Positions 1-7,753 of a stretch of 24,956 nucleotides of DNA are shown here, piece after piece. The notes beneath the pieces are model-generated. The model made no database searches. It worked only from the letters and a program-made list of their open reading frames with translations, and was not told the DNA's origin. Source of the DNA: an uncultured Clostridia bacterium (GTDB lineage: Bacteria; Bacillota; Clostridia; TANB77; CAG-508); assembly GCA_934155625.1 (NCBI GenBank), contig CAKPHD010000023.1:1-24956 (forward strand), in the 5' to 3' direction. The position numbers and the translations under genes are program-made. Position 1 is the first letter of the stretch. Each line of letters starts with the position of its first letter.

Positions 1-773
1 GAAATGAAATAACACCAGGAAACTTCACATTCAGAACAAGAGAATTTGAACAAATGGAACTAGAATTTTTCTGCAAACCAGGAACAGACTTAGAATGGCA
101 TGCATATTGGAAAAAATTCTGTGAAGAGTGGTTATTAGGATTAGGAATGAAAAAAGAAAATATACGTTTAAGAGATCACAGTAAAGCAGAATTATCACAC
201 TACAGTAATGCAACAACAGACATAGAATTCGCATTTCCATTTGGATGGGGAGAACTATGGGGAATTGCAGACAGAACAGATTTTGACTTAAGAAGCCATA
301 TGAATATGTCAAAAGAAGACTTCACATATACAGATGCAGAAACAGGAGAAAAATATATTCCATACTGTATAGAGCCATCATTAGGAGCAGACAGAGTAGC
401 GTTAGCATTTTTATGCAACGCATATGATGAAGAGGAAATTGCAGAAGGAGATACAAGAACAGTACTACACTTACACCCAGCACTTGCACCATTCAAAGTT
501 GCAGTATTGCCATTATCAAAGAAATTATCAGAAAAAGCAGAAGAAGTGTATACACAATTATCAAAAAAATTTATGTGTGATTATGATGTAGCAGGTTCAA
601 TAGGAAAACGTTATAGAAGAGAAGACGAAATAGGAACACCATATTGTGTAACAGTAGATTTTGATACACTAGAAGATAATACAGTAACAGTTAGAGATAG
701 AGACACAATGGAACAAGTTAGAGTAAAAATAGACGAACTTGAAGCTTGGATTAGCAATAAAGTAGAATTTTAG
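1..773 (+). CDS. glyS: Glycyl-tRNA synthetase, single-chain type (5'-truncated by window)
   Basis: This cytoplasmic class II aminoacyl-tRNA synthetase charges tRNA-Gly with glycine. The frame is open from base 3, and the gene begins before the window, so only the C-terminal 256 or so residues are visible. The motif 2 region FRTREFEQMELEFF, the stretch RLRDHSKAELSHYSNATTDI, the WGELWGIADRTDFDL segment and the motif 3 sequence PSLGADRVALAFLC are all typical of the homodimeric (eukaryote/Gram-positive type) GlyRS. They do not fit the alpha2beta2 GlyQ/GlyS enzyme. The C-terminal anticodon-binding domain follows (KVAVLPLSKKL, GSIGKRYRREDEIGTPYCVTVDF, TVTVRDRDTMEQ) and appears complete to the TAG stop. 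A repeat unit begins two bases after the stop. Identification is firm; the missing N-terminus is only a window effect. Confidence 0.97.
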   Translation, partial: NEITPGNFTFRTREFEQMELEFFCKPGTDLEWHAYWKKFCEEWLLGLGMKKENIRLRDHSKAELSHYSNATTDIEFAFPFGWGELWGIADRTDFDLRSHMNMSKEDFTYTDAETGEKYIPYCIEPSLGADRVALAFLCNAYDEEEIAEGDTRTVLHLHPALAPFKVAVLPLSKKLSEKAEEVYTQLSKKFMCDYDVAGSIGKRYRREDEIGTPYCVTVDFDTLEDNTVTVRDRDTMEQVRVKIDELEAWISNKVEF

Positions 774-774
774 T

Positions 775-840
775 GGTACTTTTGGGACCGGTTCTTTGCG
801 GTACCATTTTGGTACCGTTGGGACCGGTTCTTAAAAGTGC
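775..840 (+). repeat. GGTACC/GGGACCGGTTCT repeat, two forward units
   Basis: There are two tandem units in forward orientation. Unit 1 (775-805) runs from GGTACT through the core GGGACCGGTTCT (784-795) to GGTACC. Unit 2 (811-840) starts with GGTACC, has the same core at 820-831 and ends TTAAAAGTGC. The cores are 36 bp apart. The array starts one base after the glyS stop and ends about 10 bp before the Shine-Dalgarno of the next gene, so it makes up essentially the whole gap. It is much richer in GC than the flanking genes. The ends can pair (GGTACY with GGTACC), so each unit could fold in RNA. Function is unknown. Confidence 0.9.
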
Positions 841-863
841 ATTTTTACGAAAGGAAAAGAAAA

Positions 864-1568
864 ATGGAGAATAAAAGAGTAATTATATCAATAATAGTGG
901 TAATTATATTAATAATTGGAATAATATGTGGAACATATTTATTTGGAGGATTTAGCAAAGAACAAACAAAGTTATTAACAGAAGAAACTAATAAAATATT
1001 ACAAGCTGATATTACAACAGAAAATATTGATTTAAATATAAAGACAAATAAAAATTATGCTGTTGTAGAAAAAGCTGTTAAAGAATATATATCAGAACTT
1101 AAGAATATATATGTAGAAATGGATGAATTAAATACAGAAATAAATCCCAATAATATTTTCACTGCTCAGAATATGCAAGACAAGGATTTTAGTGAAATAG
1201 ATGATATAATTAAAGAGTATAAAGAGAAAAGTAAAGATGCTGTTACAGAGCTTGAAGGATTGTTAACAGAAGAAAAGATTGCTGAAAATATTAATAAAAG
1301 GAATATATCAACTAGAAAAGAATATTATGTAGATTTGTACAATACTATTATGACTAGTGATTCTATGAAAAAGCAATATAATGTGATAGAAGAAAAAGTC
1401 AAAGAAGAAAAAGATAAATTGACAGATAAAATAAATAAAATAGATAAGATAGCAGAATTTTTGGAGAAGAATTCTGATTCTTGGGAAATTAAAGATGATA
1501 AAATTCAATTTACTAATTTGAATAGAATGACTGAATATTATAGTTTGTTAAACAAATTGACAGATTAG
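864..1568 (+). CDS. Hypothetical membrane-anchored protein
   Basis: I do not recognise this 234-residue protein. It has one N-terminal hydrophobic helix (about residues 6-25, very rich in I and V) after a short basic MENKR start. The rest is a long, charged, K/E-rich, mostly helical region that probably lies outside the membrane, giving a single-pass (type II) or signal-anchor topology. An in-frame GTG at 837 lies inside the repeat. ATG 864 is preferred because AAGGAAAAG (851-859) sits at Shine-Dalgarno distance. The gene is separated from glyS only by the repeat pair, and glmM follows 40 bp later, so it may be co-transcribed with both. Codon use has more T-ending codons than glyS. No catalytic motif is visible; a cell-envelope role is only a guess from the topology. 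Confidence 0.75.
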   Translation: MENKRVIISIIVVIILIIGIICGTYLFGGFSKEQTKLLTEETNKILQADITTENIDLNIKTNKNYAVVEKAVKEYISELKNIYVEMDELNTEINPNNIFTAQNMQDKDFSEIDDIIKEYKEKSKDAVTELEGLLTEEKIAENINKRNISTRKEYYVDLYNTIMTSDSMKKQYNVIEEKVKEEKDKLTDKINKIDKIAEFLEKNSDSWEIKDDKIQFTNLNRMTEYYSLLNKLTD

Positions 1569-1608
1569 AAAACTTAAGAAAATATAATGAAAGGATTGTG
1601 AAATAATA

Positions 1609-2973
1609 ATGAGAAAATACTTTGGAACAGATGGTATTCGTAGAATTGCAAATACAGAATTATCACCTGAATTAGTATATAAAGTTGCAAAAGCAGGGGC
1701 ATATGTTTTATCAAAACATACAAATAAAGCACCAACAATATTAATAGGAAGAGATACACGTCTTTCTGGAACATTGATTGAAAGTGCTATGGTGGCAGGA
1801 TTTTTAAGTTATGGCGCAAATGTAAAATTGTTAGAGGTTATTCCAACACCAGGAGTTGCTTATTTAACAAGAAAACTTCAAGCTGATGCAAGTGTTGTAA
1901 TTTCCGCATCACATAATACATTTGAGTTTAATGGAATAAAATATTTTAGTAATAAAGGGATGAAAATTCCAGATAGCATTGAAGAAGAAATAGAAGAGGT
2001 TATGGATTCAGGAAAACTTGATGAATTAACTGCTGTAAGCGAAAAGATAGGCGTATCTGAAATAAGAACAGATTTATTAGATGAATACGTATATTTCTTT
2101 AGAAAGAATTTTGATGATAATATTGCGAAATTTAATAGACCAGATTTTAAAGTAGTTATTGATACTGCTAATGGAGCTACATATAAAGTTGCTGAAAAGG
2201 TATTTTCAGTACTTGGAATAAATCATGTTATTATTAACAATAATCCAAATGGAATTAATATAAATGATGGATGTGGTTCAACACATCTAGAAATGTTAAA
2301 AGATTATGTTATAAAAAATAATGTAAGTCTTGGAATTGCCTATGATGGTGATGGTGACAGATGTCTTGCAGTTGATGAGAATGGAGAAGAAATTGATGGT
2401 GATAAATTATTAGCTATTATTTCTAAATACTTGAAGAAACAAGGAAAACTTGCTAAAGATACTATTGTTGCTACAGTTATGAGTAATTTAGGATTAAACA
2501 AATATGCAGAAAGAGAAGGATTGAATTTTGTTCAAACTAAAGTTGGAGATAGATATGTTTTAGAAGAAATGCTAAAAAACGGATACAATTTAGGGGGAGA
2601 ACAATCAGGTCATGTAATTTTATTAGATTATAATCCTACAGGAGATGGAATATTAACATCATTAATGTTAATCCAAGCTATACTAGAAAGTGGTAAAAAG
2701 GCTTCAGAATTAGGAGATATGGTTCAAAAATATCCTCAAGTTTTAATTAATGCAAAAGTAGATTCAGATAAAAAATATGGTTATAAAGAAGATGTTGAAA
2801 TCAAAAATGCAATTGAAGAGCTAGAAAAAGAATTTGCAGGAAATGGTAGAGTATTAATTAGACCATCTGGAACAGAGCCACTTGTAAGAGTTATGATTGA
2901 AGGAAAAGACAAAATAGCAATTGAACAAAAAGCTAGAAAAATAGCAAATTTAATTCAAGAAAAATGTAAATAA
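1609..2973 (+). CDS. glmM: Phosphoglucosamine mutase
   Basis: GlmM converts glucosamine-6-phosphate to glucosamine-1-phosphate in the cytoplasm, on the route to UDP-GlcNAc for peptidoglycan. At 454 residues it has the normal family length. All four landmark loops are present: the phosphoserine loop ISASHN with Ser101, the metal loop DGDGDR at 246-251, the sugar-binding loop GGEQSGH at 329-335 and the phosphate-binding loop RPSGTEP at 418-424. The start FGTDGIRR is typical of the family. The residue after SASHN is Thr where Pro is usual, a minor deviation. The Shine-Dalgarno AAGGA (1591-1595) is somewhat far from the ATG. The common cdaA-ybbR-glmM arrangement is not seen here; the upstream neighbour is the unknown membrane protein. 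No clear terminator follows. Confidence 0.96.
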   Translation: MRKYFGTDGIRRIANTELSPELVYKVAKAGAYVLSKHTNKAPTILIGRDTRLSGTLIESAMVAGFLSYGANVKLLEVIPTPGVAYLTRKLQADASVVISASHNTFEFNGIKYFSNKGMKIPDSIEEEIEEVMDSGKLDELTAVSEKIGVSEIRTDLLDEYVYFFRKNFDDNIAKFNRPDFKVVIDTANGATYKVAEKVFSVLGINHVIINNNPNGININDGCGSTHLEMLKDYVIKNNVSLGIAYDGDGDRCLAVDENGEEIDGDKLLAIISKYLKKQGKLAKDTIVATVMSNLGLNKYAEREGLNFVQTKVGDRYVLEEMLKNGYNLGGEQSGHVILLDYNPTGDGILTSLMLIQAILESGKKASELGDMVQKYPQVLINAKVDSDKKYGYKEDVEIKNAIEELEKEFAGNGRVLIRPSGTEPLVRVMIEGKDKIAIEQKARKIANLIQEKCK

Positions 2974-3007
2974 TATCATAAATATTGTAAAAAATACCAT
3001 GCGATAC

Positions 3008-3036
3008 TTGACAAAAAATGTAAATTATTTTATAAT
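3008..3036 (+). promoter_or_regulatory. Consensus housekeeping promoter for the SSB-like gene
   Basis: A perfect -35 TTGACA (3008-3013) and a perfect -10 TATAAT (3031-3036) are separated by exactly 17 bp. The predicted start near 3043 gives a leader of about 120 nt before the SSB-like gene. This is the best sigma-A-type promoter in the window and separates that gene from glmM. Confidence 0.8.
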
Positions 3037-3058
3037 ATAAGTTGCTATTTATATGGCA

Positions 3059-3111
3059 AAAATAAGAATTATATTTTCTTATTTTAAAACATACCTATAG
3101 TTTAGGTATGT
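3059..3111 (+). promoter_or_regulatory. Two tandem hairpins in the leader of the SSB-like gene
   Basis: Hairpin 1 pairs AAAATAAGAA (3059-3068) with TTCTTATTTT (3076-3085), a perfect 10-bp AT-rich stem with a 7-nt loop. Hairpin 2 pairs ACATACCTA (3089-3097) with TAGGTATGT (3103-3111), a perfect 9-bp stem with a 5-nt loop. Neither is followed by a T-run, so they do not look like intrinsic terminators. They lie between the promoter and the AGGAGG site and could act as an mRNA stabiliser, a binding site or an operator. They match no riboswitch class I recognise. Confidence 0.5.
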
Positions 3112-3162
3112 AAAACTTCTGGAATCACTTAAAGATAAAAGACAACATAGGAGGAAAAACTA

Positions 3163-3825
3163 ATGAAAAACAATAACAGAGTTGAAATGATTGGAAGACT
3201 AGAAGATGAATTTCGGGTTGTGGATGAATTTGAAAATGAAAGATTTTTGGAAACAAAAATTTCAATAAAAAGATTAAGTCCAACCAATGATGTTCTGCCA
3301 ATTGTTGTAACAAAAAATAGACTAAAAAAGCAGGGGCTTTGGAAAAAAAGCCTTAAGGGAAAGTTAATAAAAGCGGTTGGAAGATTTAGTTCTTATAGCA
3401 AATCTAATAAGGACGGAAGTCACAGCTTAAAGCTTTATGTTTTTTTAGAAGAAATTGCTGTTATGGGGGAGGAGTTTAGAGATAGAACGACGAATGTAAT
3501 CTCGTTGGATGGTTATTTGTGCAAAGATCCAATATATAGAATTACTGGAGCGGAGCAAAAGAACAATCTTGACTGGCATCAAGGAAAAGAAATAACAGAT
3601 TTGTTGATTGCAACAAATCGTAACAAAAATGTTGCAGATTATCTTCCATGTATTACATGGGGAAAAGATGCAAGAAAAGCGTCTTACTTTATGATGGGGA
3701 TGCATGTCAAGGTTAAAGGCAGAATACAAAGCAGAGATTACTACAAAAGACTTCCTAATGGTAAAGGAGAAATACGGACAGCGTATGAAATTTCCGCAAC
3801 ATCAATAAAACCTTTAGAAGATTAA
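3163..3825 (+). CDS. Double OB-fold single-stranded DNA-binding-like protein
   Basis: This 220-residue protein appears to hold two SSB/PriB-type OB folds in tandem. The second (about 107-217) is clearer: NVISLDGYLCKDP, then ADYLPCITWGKDA, VKVKGRIQSRDYYK and YEISATSI, which follow the strand pattern of bacterial SSB. The first (about 3-100) is more divergent: NNRVEMIGRLEDEF, then LKGKLIKAVGRFSSYS. The usual acidic SSB tail ending in DDDIPF is absent, and the protein ends SIKPLED. It is therefore unlikely to be the main replicative SSB; an auxiliary or regulatory ssDNA-binding role is inferred. The start is fixed by AGGAGG about 7 bp upstream. The gene has its own promoter and terminator. Codons are less strictly A-ending than in neighbours (CGG, GGG and GCG occur), which may mean low expression or later acquisition. 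Confidence 0.8.
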   Translation: MKNNNRVEMIGRLEDEFRVVDEFENERFLETKISIKRLSPTNDVLPIVVTKNRLKKQGLWKKSLKGKLIKAVGRFSSYSKSNKDGSHSLKLYVFLEEIAVMGEEFRDRTTNVISLDGYLCKDPIYRITGAEQKNNLDWHQGKEITDLLIATNRNKNVADYLPCITWGKDARKASYFMMGMHVKVKGRIQSRDYYKRLPNGKGEIRTAYEISATSIKPLED

Positions 3826-3852
3826 AAAATAGCAAAAGTGATGCAGAAGTTA

Positions 3853-3887
3853 CAAGAGGAACACTCAGGTTCCTCTTGCTTTTTTTT
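3853..3887 (+). terminator. Intrinsic terminator after the SSB-like gene
   Basis: A perfect 10-bp stem, CAAGAGGAAC (3853-3862) with GTTCCTCTTG (3869-3878), has a 6-nt loop and is followed by C and eight T (3880-3887). It is a textbook Rho-independent terminator on the + strand and isolates the SSB-like gene from ftsY. Confidence 0.93.
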
Positions 3888-3904
3888 ATAAAAGATGTTA
3901 CAAT
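3876..3904 (+). promoter_or_regulatory. Possible promoter for ftsY
   Basis: TTGCTT (3876-3881) and TACAAT (3899-3904) are 17 bp apart, with TG at 3896-3897 making an extended -10. The -35 lies within the 3' arm and T-run of the preceding terminator. Transcription would start only a few bases before the ftsY Shine-Dalgarno. A promoter is needed here because the terminator blocks read-through, but the -35 match is imperfect. Confidence 0.42.
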
Positions 3905-3926
3905 ACCCACAGAAAGAAGGATGAAT

Positions 3927-4832
3927 ATGGGATTTTTTGATAAATTAAAAAACGGATTAAACAAAACAAAAGAATCAATAAATGAAAAAATAAATGATGT
4001 ATTTAGTAATTTTAGAAAAGTAGATGAAGACTTTTTAGAAGAACTTGAAGAAGCACTAATAATGTCAGACATAGGAATAGAAACATCAACAAAGATAATT
4101 TCAAATTTGAGAGAAAAAATGAAAAAAGAAAAAATAGAAGATCAAGAGCAAGTAAAAGAAGCATTAAGAGAAGAAATTGCAAAAATTTTAGAAATTTCAG
4201 ATAATTCATTAAAACTTGAAACAAAGCCATCAGTAATTTTAGTAATAGGAGTAAATGGGGTAGGAAAAACAACATCAATAGGAAAAATGGCAGCAAGGTT
4301 ATCAAGAGATGGTAAGAAAGTAGTAGTTGCAGCGGCAGATACGTTTAGAGCAGCAGCAGTAGAGCAATTAGAAATTTGGGCCAAAAGAGCAGGAGCAGAA
4401 ATAGTAAAAAGAGAAGAAGGAATAGACCCTGCATCAGTAGTATATGATGCAATTGCAAAGACTAGAGAAATAGGAGCAGACATATTAATATGTGATACAG
4501 CAGGAAGATTGCATAATAAGAAATACTTGATGGACGAGCTAAACAAAATCCAAAAAGTAATAAACAAGGAAATGCCAGATGCATCAAAAGAAGTTTTATT
4601 AGTAATAGATGCAGGAACAGGTCAAAATGCAATATCACAAGTAAAAGCATTTAAAGAGCAAGCAGATATTACTGGAATAGTATTAACAAAGCTAGATGGA
4701 ACTGCAAAAGGTGGAGCCGTAATAGGAATAGTAGAGGAAAACCAAATACCAGTTAAATTTATTGGTGTTGGAGAACAAATAGATGATATGGAAATCTTCA
4801 ATTCAGAAGATTTTGCTAAGGCAATTATTTAA
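3927..4832 (+). CDS. ftsY: Signal recognition particle receptor FtsY
   Basis: FtsY is the SRP GTPase receptor at the inner face of the membrane; it docks Ffh-bound ribosomes for co-translational membrane insertion. The 301-residue protein is nearly the minimal NG form: a helical N domain (about 1-95) and then the G domain. Visible GTPase elements are GVNGVGKTT (G1, 108-116), DTFRAAAVEQL (138-148), DTAGR (190-194), TKLDG (254-258) and the closing GVGE (280-283). The long acidic A domain of Proteobacteria is missing, as is usual in Gram-positives. The longer in-frame starts are rejected because AAGAAGG (3914-3920) lies 6 bp before ATG 3927, giving the classic MGFF start. The ftsY-ffh pairing is not seen here; the next gene is UPF0182, joined through a repeat. 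Confidence 0.97.
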   Translation: MGFFDKLKNGLNKTKESINEKINDVFSNFRKVDEDFLEELEEALIMSDIGIETSTKIISNLREKMKKEKIEDQEQVKEALREEIAKILEISDNSLKLETKPSVILVIGVNGVGKTTSIGKMAARLSRDGKKVVVAAADTFRAAAVEQLEIWAKRAGAEIVKREEGIDPASVVYDAIAKTREIGADILICDTAGRLHNKKYLMDELNKIQKVINKEMPDASKEVLLVIDAGTGQNAISQVKAFKEQADITGIVLTKLDGTAKGGAVIGIVEENQIPVKFIGVGEQIDDMEIFNSEDFAKAII

Positions 4833-4833
4833 C

Positions 4834-4883
4834 GGTACACTTAACATAAAATGATACCGTTGGGACCGGTTCTCTGCGGTACC
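4834..4883 (+). repeat. GGTACC/GGGACCGGTTCT repeat, one forward unit plus remnant
   Basis: One good unit (4853-4883) runs from GATACC through the core GGGACCGGTTCT (4862-4873) to GGTACC. A short remnant GGTACAC at 4834 lies right after the ftsY stop. The unit ends 3 bp before the AAGGAGAG Shine-Dalgarno of the UPF0182 gene. As at 775-840, the repeat accounts for nearly the whole intergenic gap and would be present in any ftsY-UPF0182 transcript. Confidence 0.85.
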
Positions 4884-4897
4884 AAAAAGGAGAGATT

Positions 4898-7618
4898 ATG
4901 AATACAAGTAAATTTAGAATTAGTAAAAAAATGAGAGCAATAATCGTAATAGTATTTATTGCAATATATGCACTAGGTACATATGTTTCTTTAAGAGGAC
5001 AATATTTAGAGTATGTTGAGCTTGGGGAACAGTATGTTCAAAAATTCTTTACAGATATAAAATATAAATATTCTATAATGGGAATAAGTTTTGTTTTATT
5101 AAGTATAATATTTTACTTTACAAATAGAGGAATTAAAAAAGGACTTAAACCGTTTTTTGAACAAGAAAAAAGAGAAGTGCCAAAACTTCCTAATAAGTCA
5201 ATAACACTTATAATTGCAGCAATTGCAAGCGTTATTATATCTAATCACTTATTAGATAAAGTGTTATTATTTGTAAGCAATGCTTCTTTTGGTAAAAGTG
5301 ATATAATATTTAATTTAGACATATCTTATTATATGTTTATTAAGCCATTAGTTGAGACTTTAATAAACTATTTTGTTACTTTAATGATTGCTGTAAGTGC
5401 TTATATGGCGGGATATTATATAATAATATTTAATTTATATTTCAAAGCTGTTGATAGAGAATTACTACAAAAAAGTAAACTTATCAAAAAGTTATTAAGA
5501 AATGCAATTATTTTAGCTATAGGAGTTGGAATCCAAACAGCTCTGAATACACAAAACATAGTAACAGGAAAATTTTTAACATTAAGTAATGAAACAGAAT
5601 TGACAGGTGCTGGAATTGTAGAATCAACAATTCAATTATATGGATATTTGATATTGGCCGTAATTATTGTAATTTCGGTAATAATGGCAGTTAAGTATTT
5701 TGTACAAAAACAAAACAAGAAAATTGTTTATCCAGTAGTTGCAATTCCTATATATTTGGTGGCTTTATTTTTAGTAATGGTAGGATATGATTTGATATTT
5801 GTTAGATCAAATGAATTTGATAAAGAACGTAAATTCATATCAGAAAATATTAAGTCTACCCAAGAGGCTTATAATATAAATGCTGATGAGACAAGTATTG
5901 ATTATACTGGTACAATTAAAGAAAATGAAGTTGAGGAAAATGCTGATGTTATTGATAATATAACGATTGTAAACGAAGAGTTAGTCCAAAAAAGCTTGAA
6001 AGATACTCAAACAGAAACAGGATATTATACTTATAATGACATATCTTTAGCTCAATACGAAATTGACGGTAAAAAACAATTGGTATATGTTGCACCAAGA
6101 GAAGCAGAAAATAGTTCAATATCATATAATAACAAAACATATGAATATACACATGGAATTGGGCAAATTGTAGCATCTGCAACATCTGTAACAGAGAATG
6201 GAAATGTTGAATATTTACAAAAAGATATTACTGGAGCAGATAATTTACATCCAATAACTCAACCTAGAATTTATTATGGTGTTGAAACAAATAGTGTTGC
6301 AGTAACAAATACTAAAAATAAATCAGAATATGATTATACAGACAATAGTGGCGTAGAACATATAAATAATTATGATGGAAATTCTGGTATTCAAGTAGGA
6401 TTTTGGGATAGATTGATTTTGGCTATAAAAAATAGAGATTTAAGACTTGCTATATCAACATCAGTTAATAGTGAAAGCAAAATTTTAACAAACAGAAATA
6501 TAATTAAAAGAGCTAAAACAGTATTACCTAATTTGATATATGATGAAAATCCTTATACTGTAGTAGATAATGGTCAAATATATTGGGTATTAGATGGTTA
6601 TACAGTATCAGATAAATATCCATATTCAACATATACAGAAATTCAATATGATGGCTCAAAACGTGATATCAACTATATAAGAAATTCTGTTAAAGTCATT
6701 ATAAATGCATATGATGGAGAAATGACATTTTATATAACAGACAGAAATGACCCTGTAATAATGGCATATTTGAAATTATACCCAACAGTATTTGCTGATT
6801 ATACAGGAAAGGAAATTCCAGAGGGAATAAAATCACAATTAAAATATCCTGAATTTTTGTATAGTGTTCAATCAGAAATGTTTATGGTATATCATAATGT
6901 AAAAGAAGATGTATTATATAGAAATAGTGATATTTGGGCATTGCCTAAATATGGAACAGCTACTTCAAAAACTAAAACAGCTACATTGAATCCATATTAT
7001 GCTATGGTTAAAAACGAAAATAGTGATAAGGCGGAATTTGGATTAGTGCAGATGTACACACAAAATGAGAAATCAAATATTATTTCTTATCTTGTAGGAA
7101 CATGTGATGGAACAGAATGTAAACTAAAAATTTATAAATATCCAACAGATAGTAATATTTTAGGTCCAACTCAACTAGATAATCAAATAGAGCAGGATGA
7201 GACAATTTCGGCAGAGTTAGAAGCAATAAATGTTACTGGAAGTAAAATTTCTAAAGATATGAAGATAATACCTATAAATAATACTGTTTTGTATGTAGAA
7301 ACAATATATCAAACAATGGCAAATGAACCAAATCAACCAACAACTTTGAAAAAGGTTATTGTAGCTTCTGGAACTAAAGTTGCAATTGGAGATACTTTAA
7401 GTGAAGCTCTTGCAAACTTATTATCACAATCTGCAGTTAGTATTGATGTAAATAATACTGAAGATGTTGATGGTATGATACAAGCTATAATTGATGCTAA
7501 TAAAAACTTGACTGAATCTAATGATAGAAATGATTGGGAAATGATGGGATCAGATTTGAAAAAGCTTCAAGAATTAATTGAGTCTTTAGATAAGATGGTA
7601 AAAGAGGAAAAGAAATAA
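4898..7618 (+). CDS. UPF0182 family large membrane protein
   Basis: This is a 906-residue member of the UPF0182 (COG1615) family, whose function is not established to my knowledge. The N-terminal third carries about seven hydrophobic helices (roughly residues 12-32, 57-74, 100-125, 151-183, 199-216, 242-268 and 275-302). A large, probably extracytoplasmic domain follows. Family hallmarks include NLDISYYMF in the membrane part, the WDRLILAIKNRDLRLAIS segment near 504, NPYTVVDNGQIYWVLDGYT near 550-570, NYIRNSVKVIINAYDG near 590 and YPEFLYSVQSEMFMVYH near 650. The C-terminus is a short K/E-rich helix (about 860-906), also usual in the family. The start is fixed by AAGGAGAG (4887-4894). A repeat unit lies in its leader and a terminator follows. 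Codons are more T-rich than in ftsY. Confidence 0.9.
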   Translation: MNTSKFRISKKMRAIIVIVFIAIYALGTYVSLRGQYLEYVELGEQYVQKFFTDIKYKYSIMGISFVLLSIIFYFTNRGIKKGLKPFFEQEKREVPKLPNKSITLIIAAIASVIISNHLLDKVLLFVSNASFGKSDIIFNLDISYYMFIKPLVETLINYFVTLMIAVSAYMAGYYIIIFNLYFKAVDRELLQKSKLIKKLLRNAIILAIGVGIQTALNTQNIVTGKFLTLSNETELTGAGIVESTIQLYGYLILAVIIVISVIMAVKYFVQKQNKKIVYPVVAIPIYLVALFLVMVGYDLIFVRSNEFDKERKFISENIKSTQEAYNINADETSIDYTGTIKENEVEENADVIDNITIVNEELVQKSLKDTQTETGYYTYNDISLAQYEIDGKKQLVYVAPREAENSSISYNNKTYEYTHGIGQIVASATSVTENGNVEYLQKDITGADNLHPITQPRIYYGVETNSVAVTNTKNKSEYDYTDNSGVEHINNYDGNSGIQVGFWDRLILAIKNRDLRLAISTSVNSESKILTNRNIIKRAKTVLPNLIYDENPYTVVDNGQIYWVLDGYTVSDKYPYSTYTEIQYDGSKRDINYIRNSVKVIINAYDGEMTFYITDRNDPVIMAYLKLYPTVFADYTGKEIPEGIKSQLKYPEFLYSVQSEMFMVYHNVKEDVLYRNSDIWALPKYGTATSKTKTATLNPYYAMVKNENSDKAEFGLVQMYTQNEKSNIISYLVGTCDGTECKLKIYKYPTDSNILGPTQLDNQIEQDETISAELEAINVTGSKISKDMKIIPINNTVLYVETIYQTMANEPNQPTTLKKVIVASGTKVAIGDTLSEALANLLSQSAVSIDVNNTEDVDGMIQAIIDANKNLTESNDRNDWEMMGSDLKKLQELIESLDKMVKEEKK

Positions 7619-7632
7619 ATTTATAAATAATG

Positions 7633-7659
7633 GAGTGGTTGTAAAATCACTCTTTTTTT
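7633..7659 (+). terminator. Intrinsic terminator after UPF0182
   Basis: GAGTGGTT (7633-7640) pairs with AATCACTC (7645-7652) over 8 bp (one G-U), with loop GTAA, followed by seven T (7653-7659). It lies 14 bp past the UPF0182 stop. Confidence 0.87.
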
Positions 7660-7671
7660 CGTATAAAACTC

Positions 7672-7700
7672 TTGTAAAAATAATATAATTAGTGTAAAAT
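7672..7700 (+). promoter_or_regulatory. Probable promoter for the femX-like/alr/DUF1189/ftsH run
   Basis: TTGTAA (7672-7677) and TAAAAT (7695-7700) are spaced 17 bp apart, just after the terminator and 53 bp before the femX-like ATG. A stray TATAAT at 7684-7689 has no -35 at proper spacing. A promoter is expected because a terminator precedes. Confidence 0.5.
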
Positions 7701-7753
7701 AAAGTCAAAATGTAAATAATAAAAAAGAAGCAAAAAGAAACGAGGGAGAACAA

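Noticed and set aside
3059..3111. Leader hairpins as a known riboswitch or T-box
   Set aside because: No conserved riboswitch core, T-box sequence or terminator/antiterminator pair is visible.
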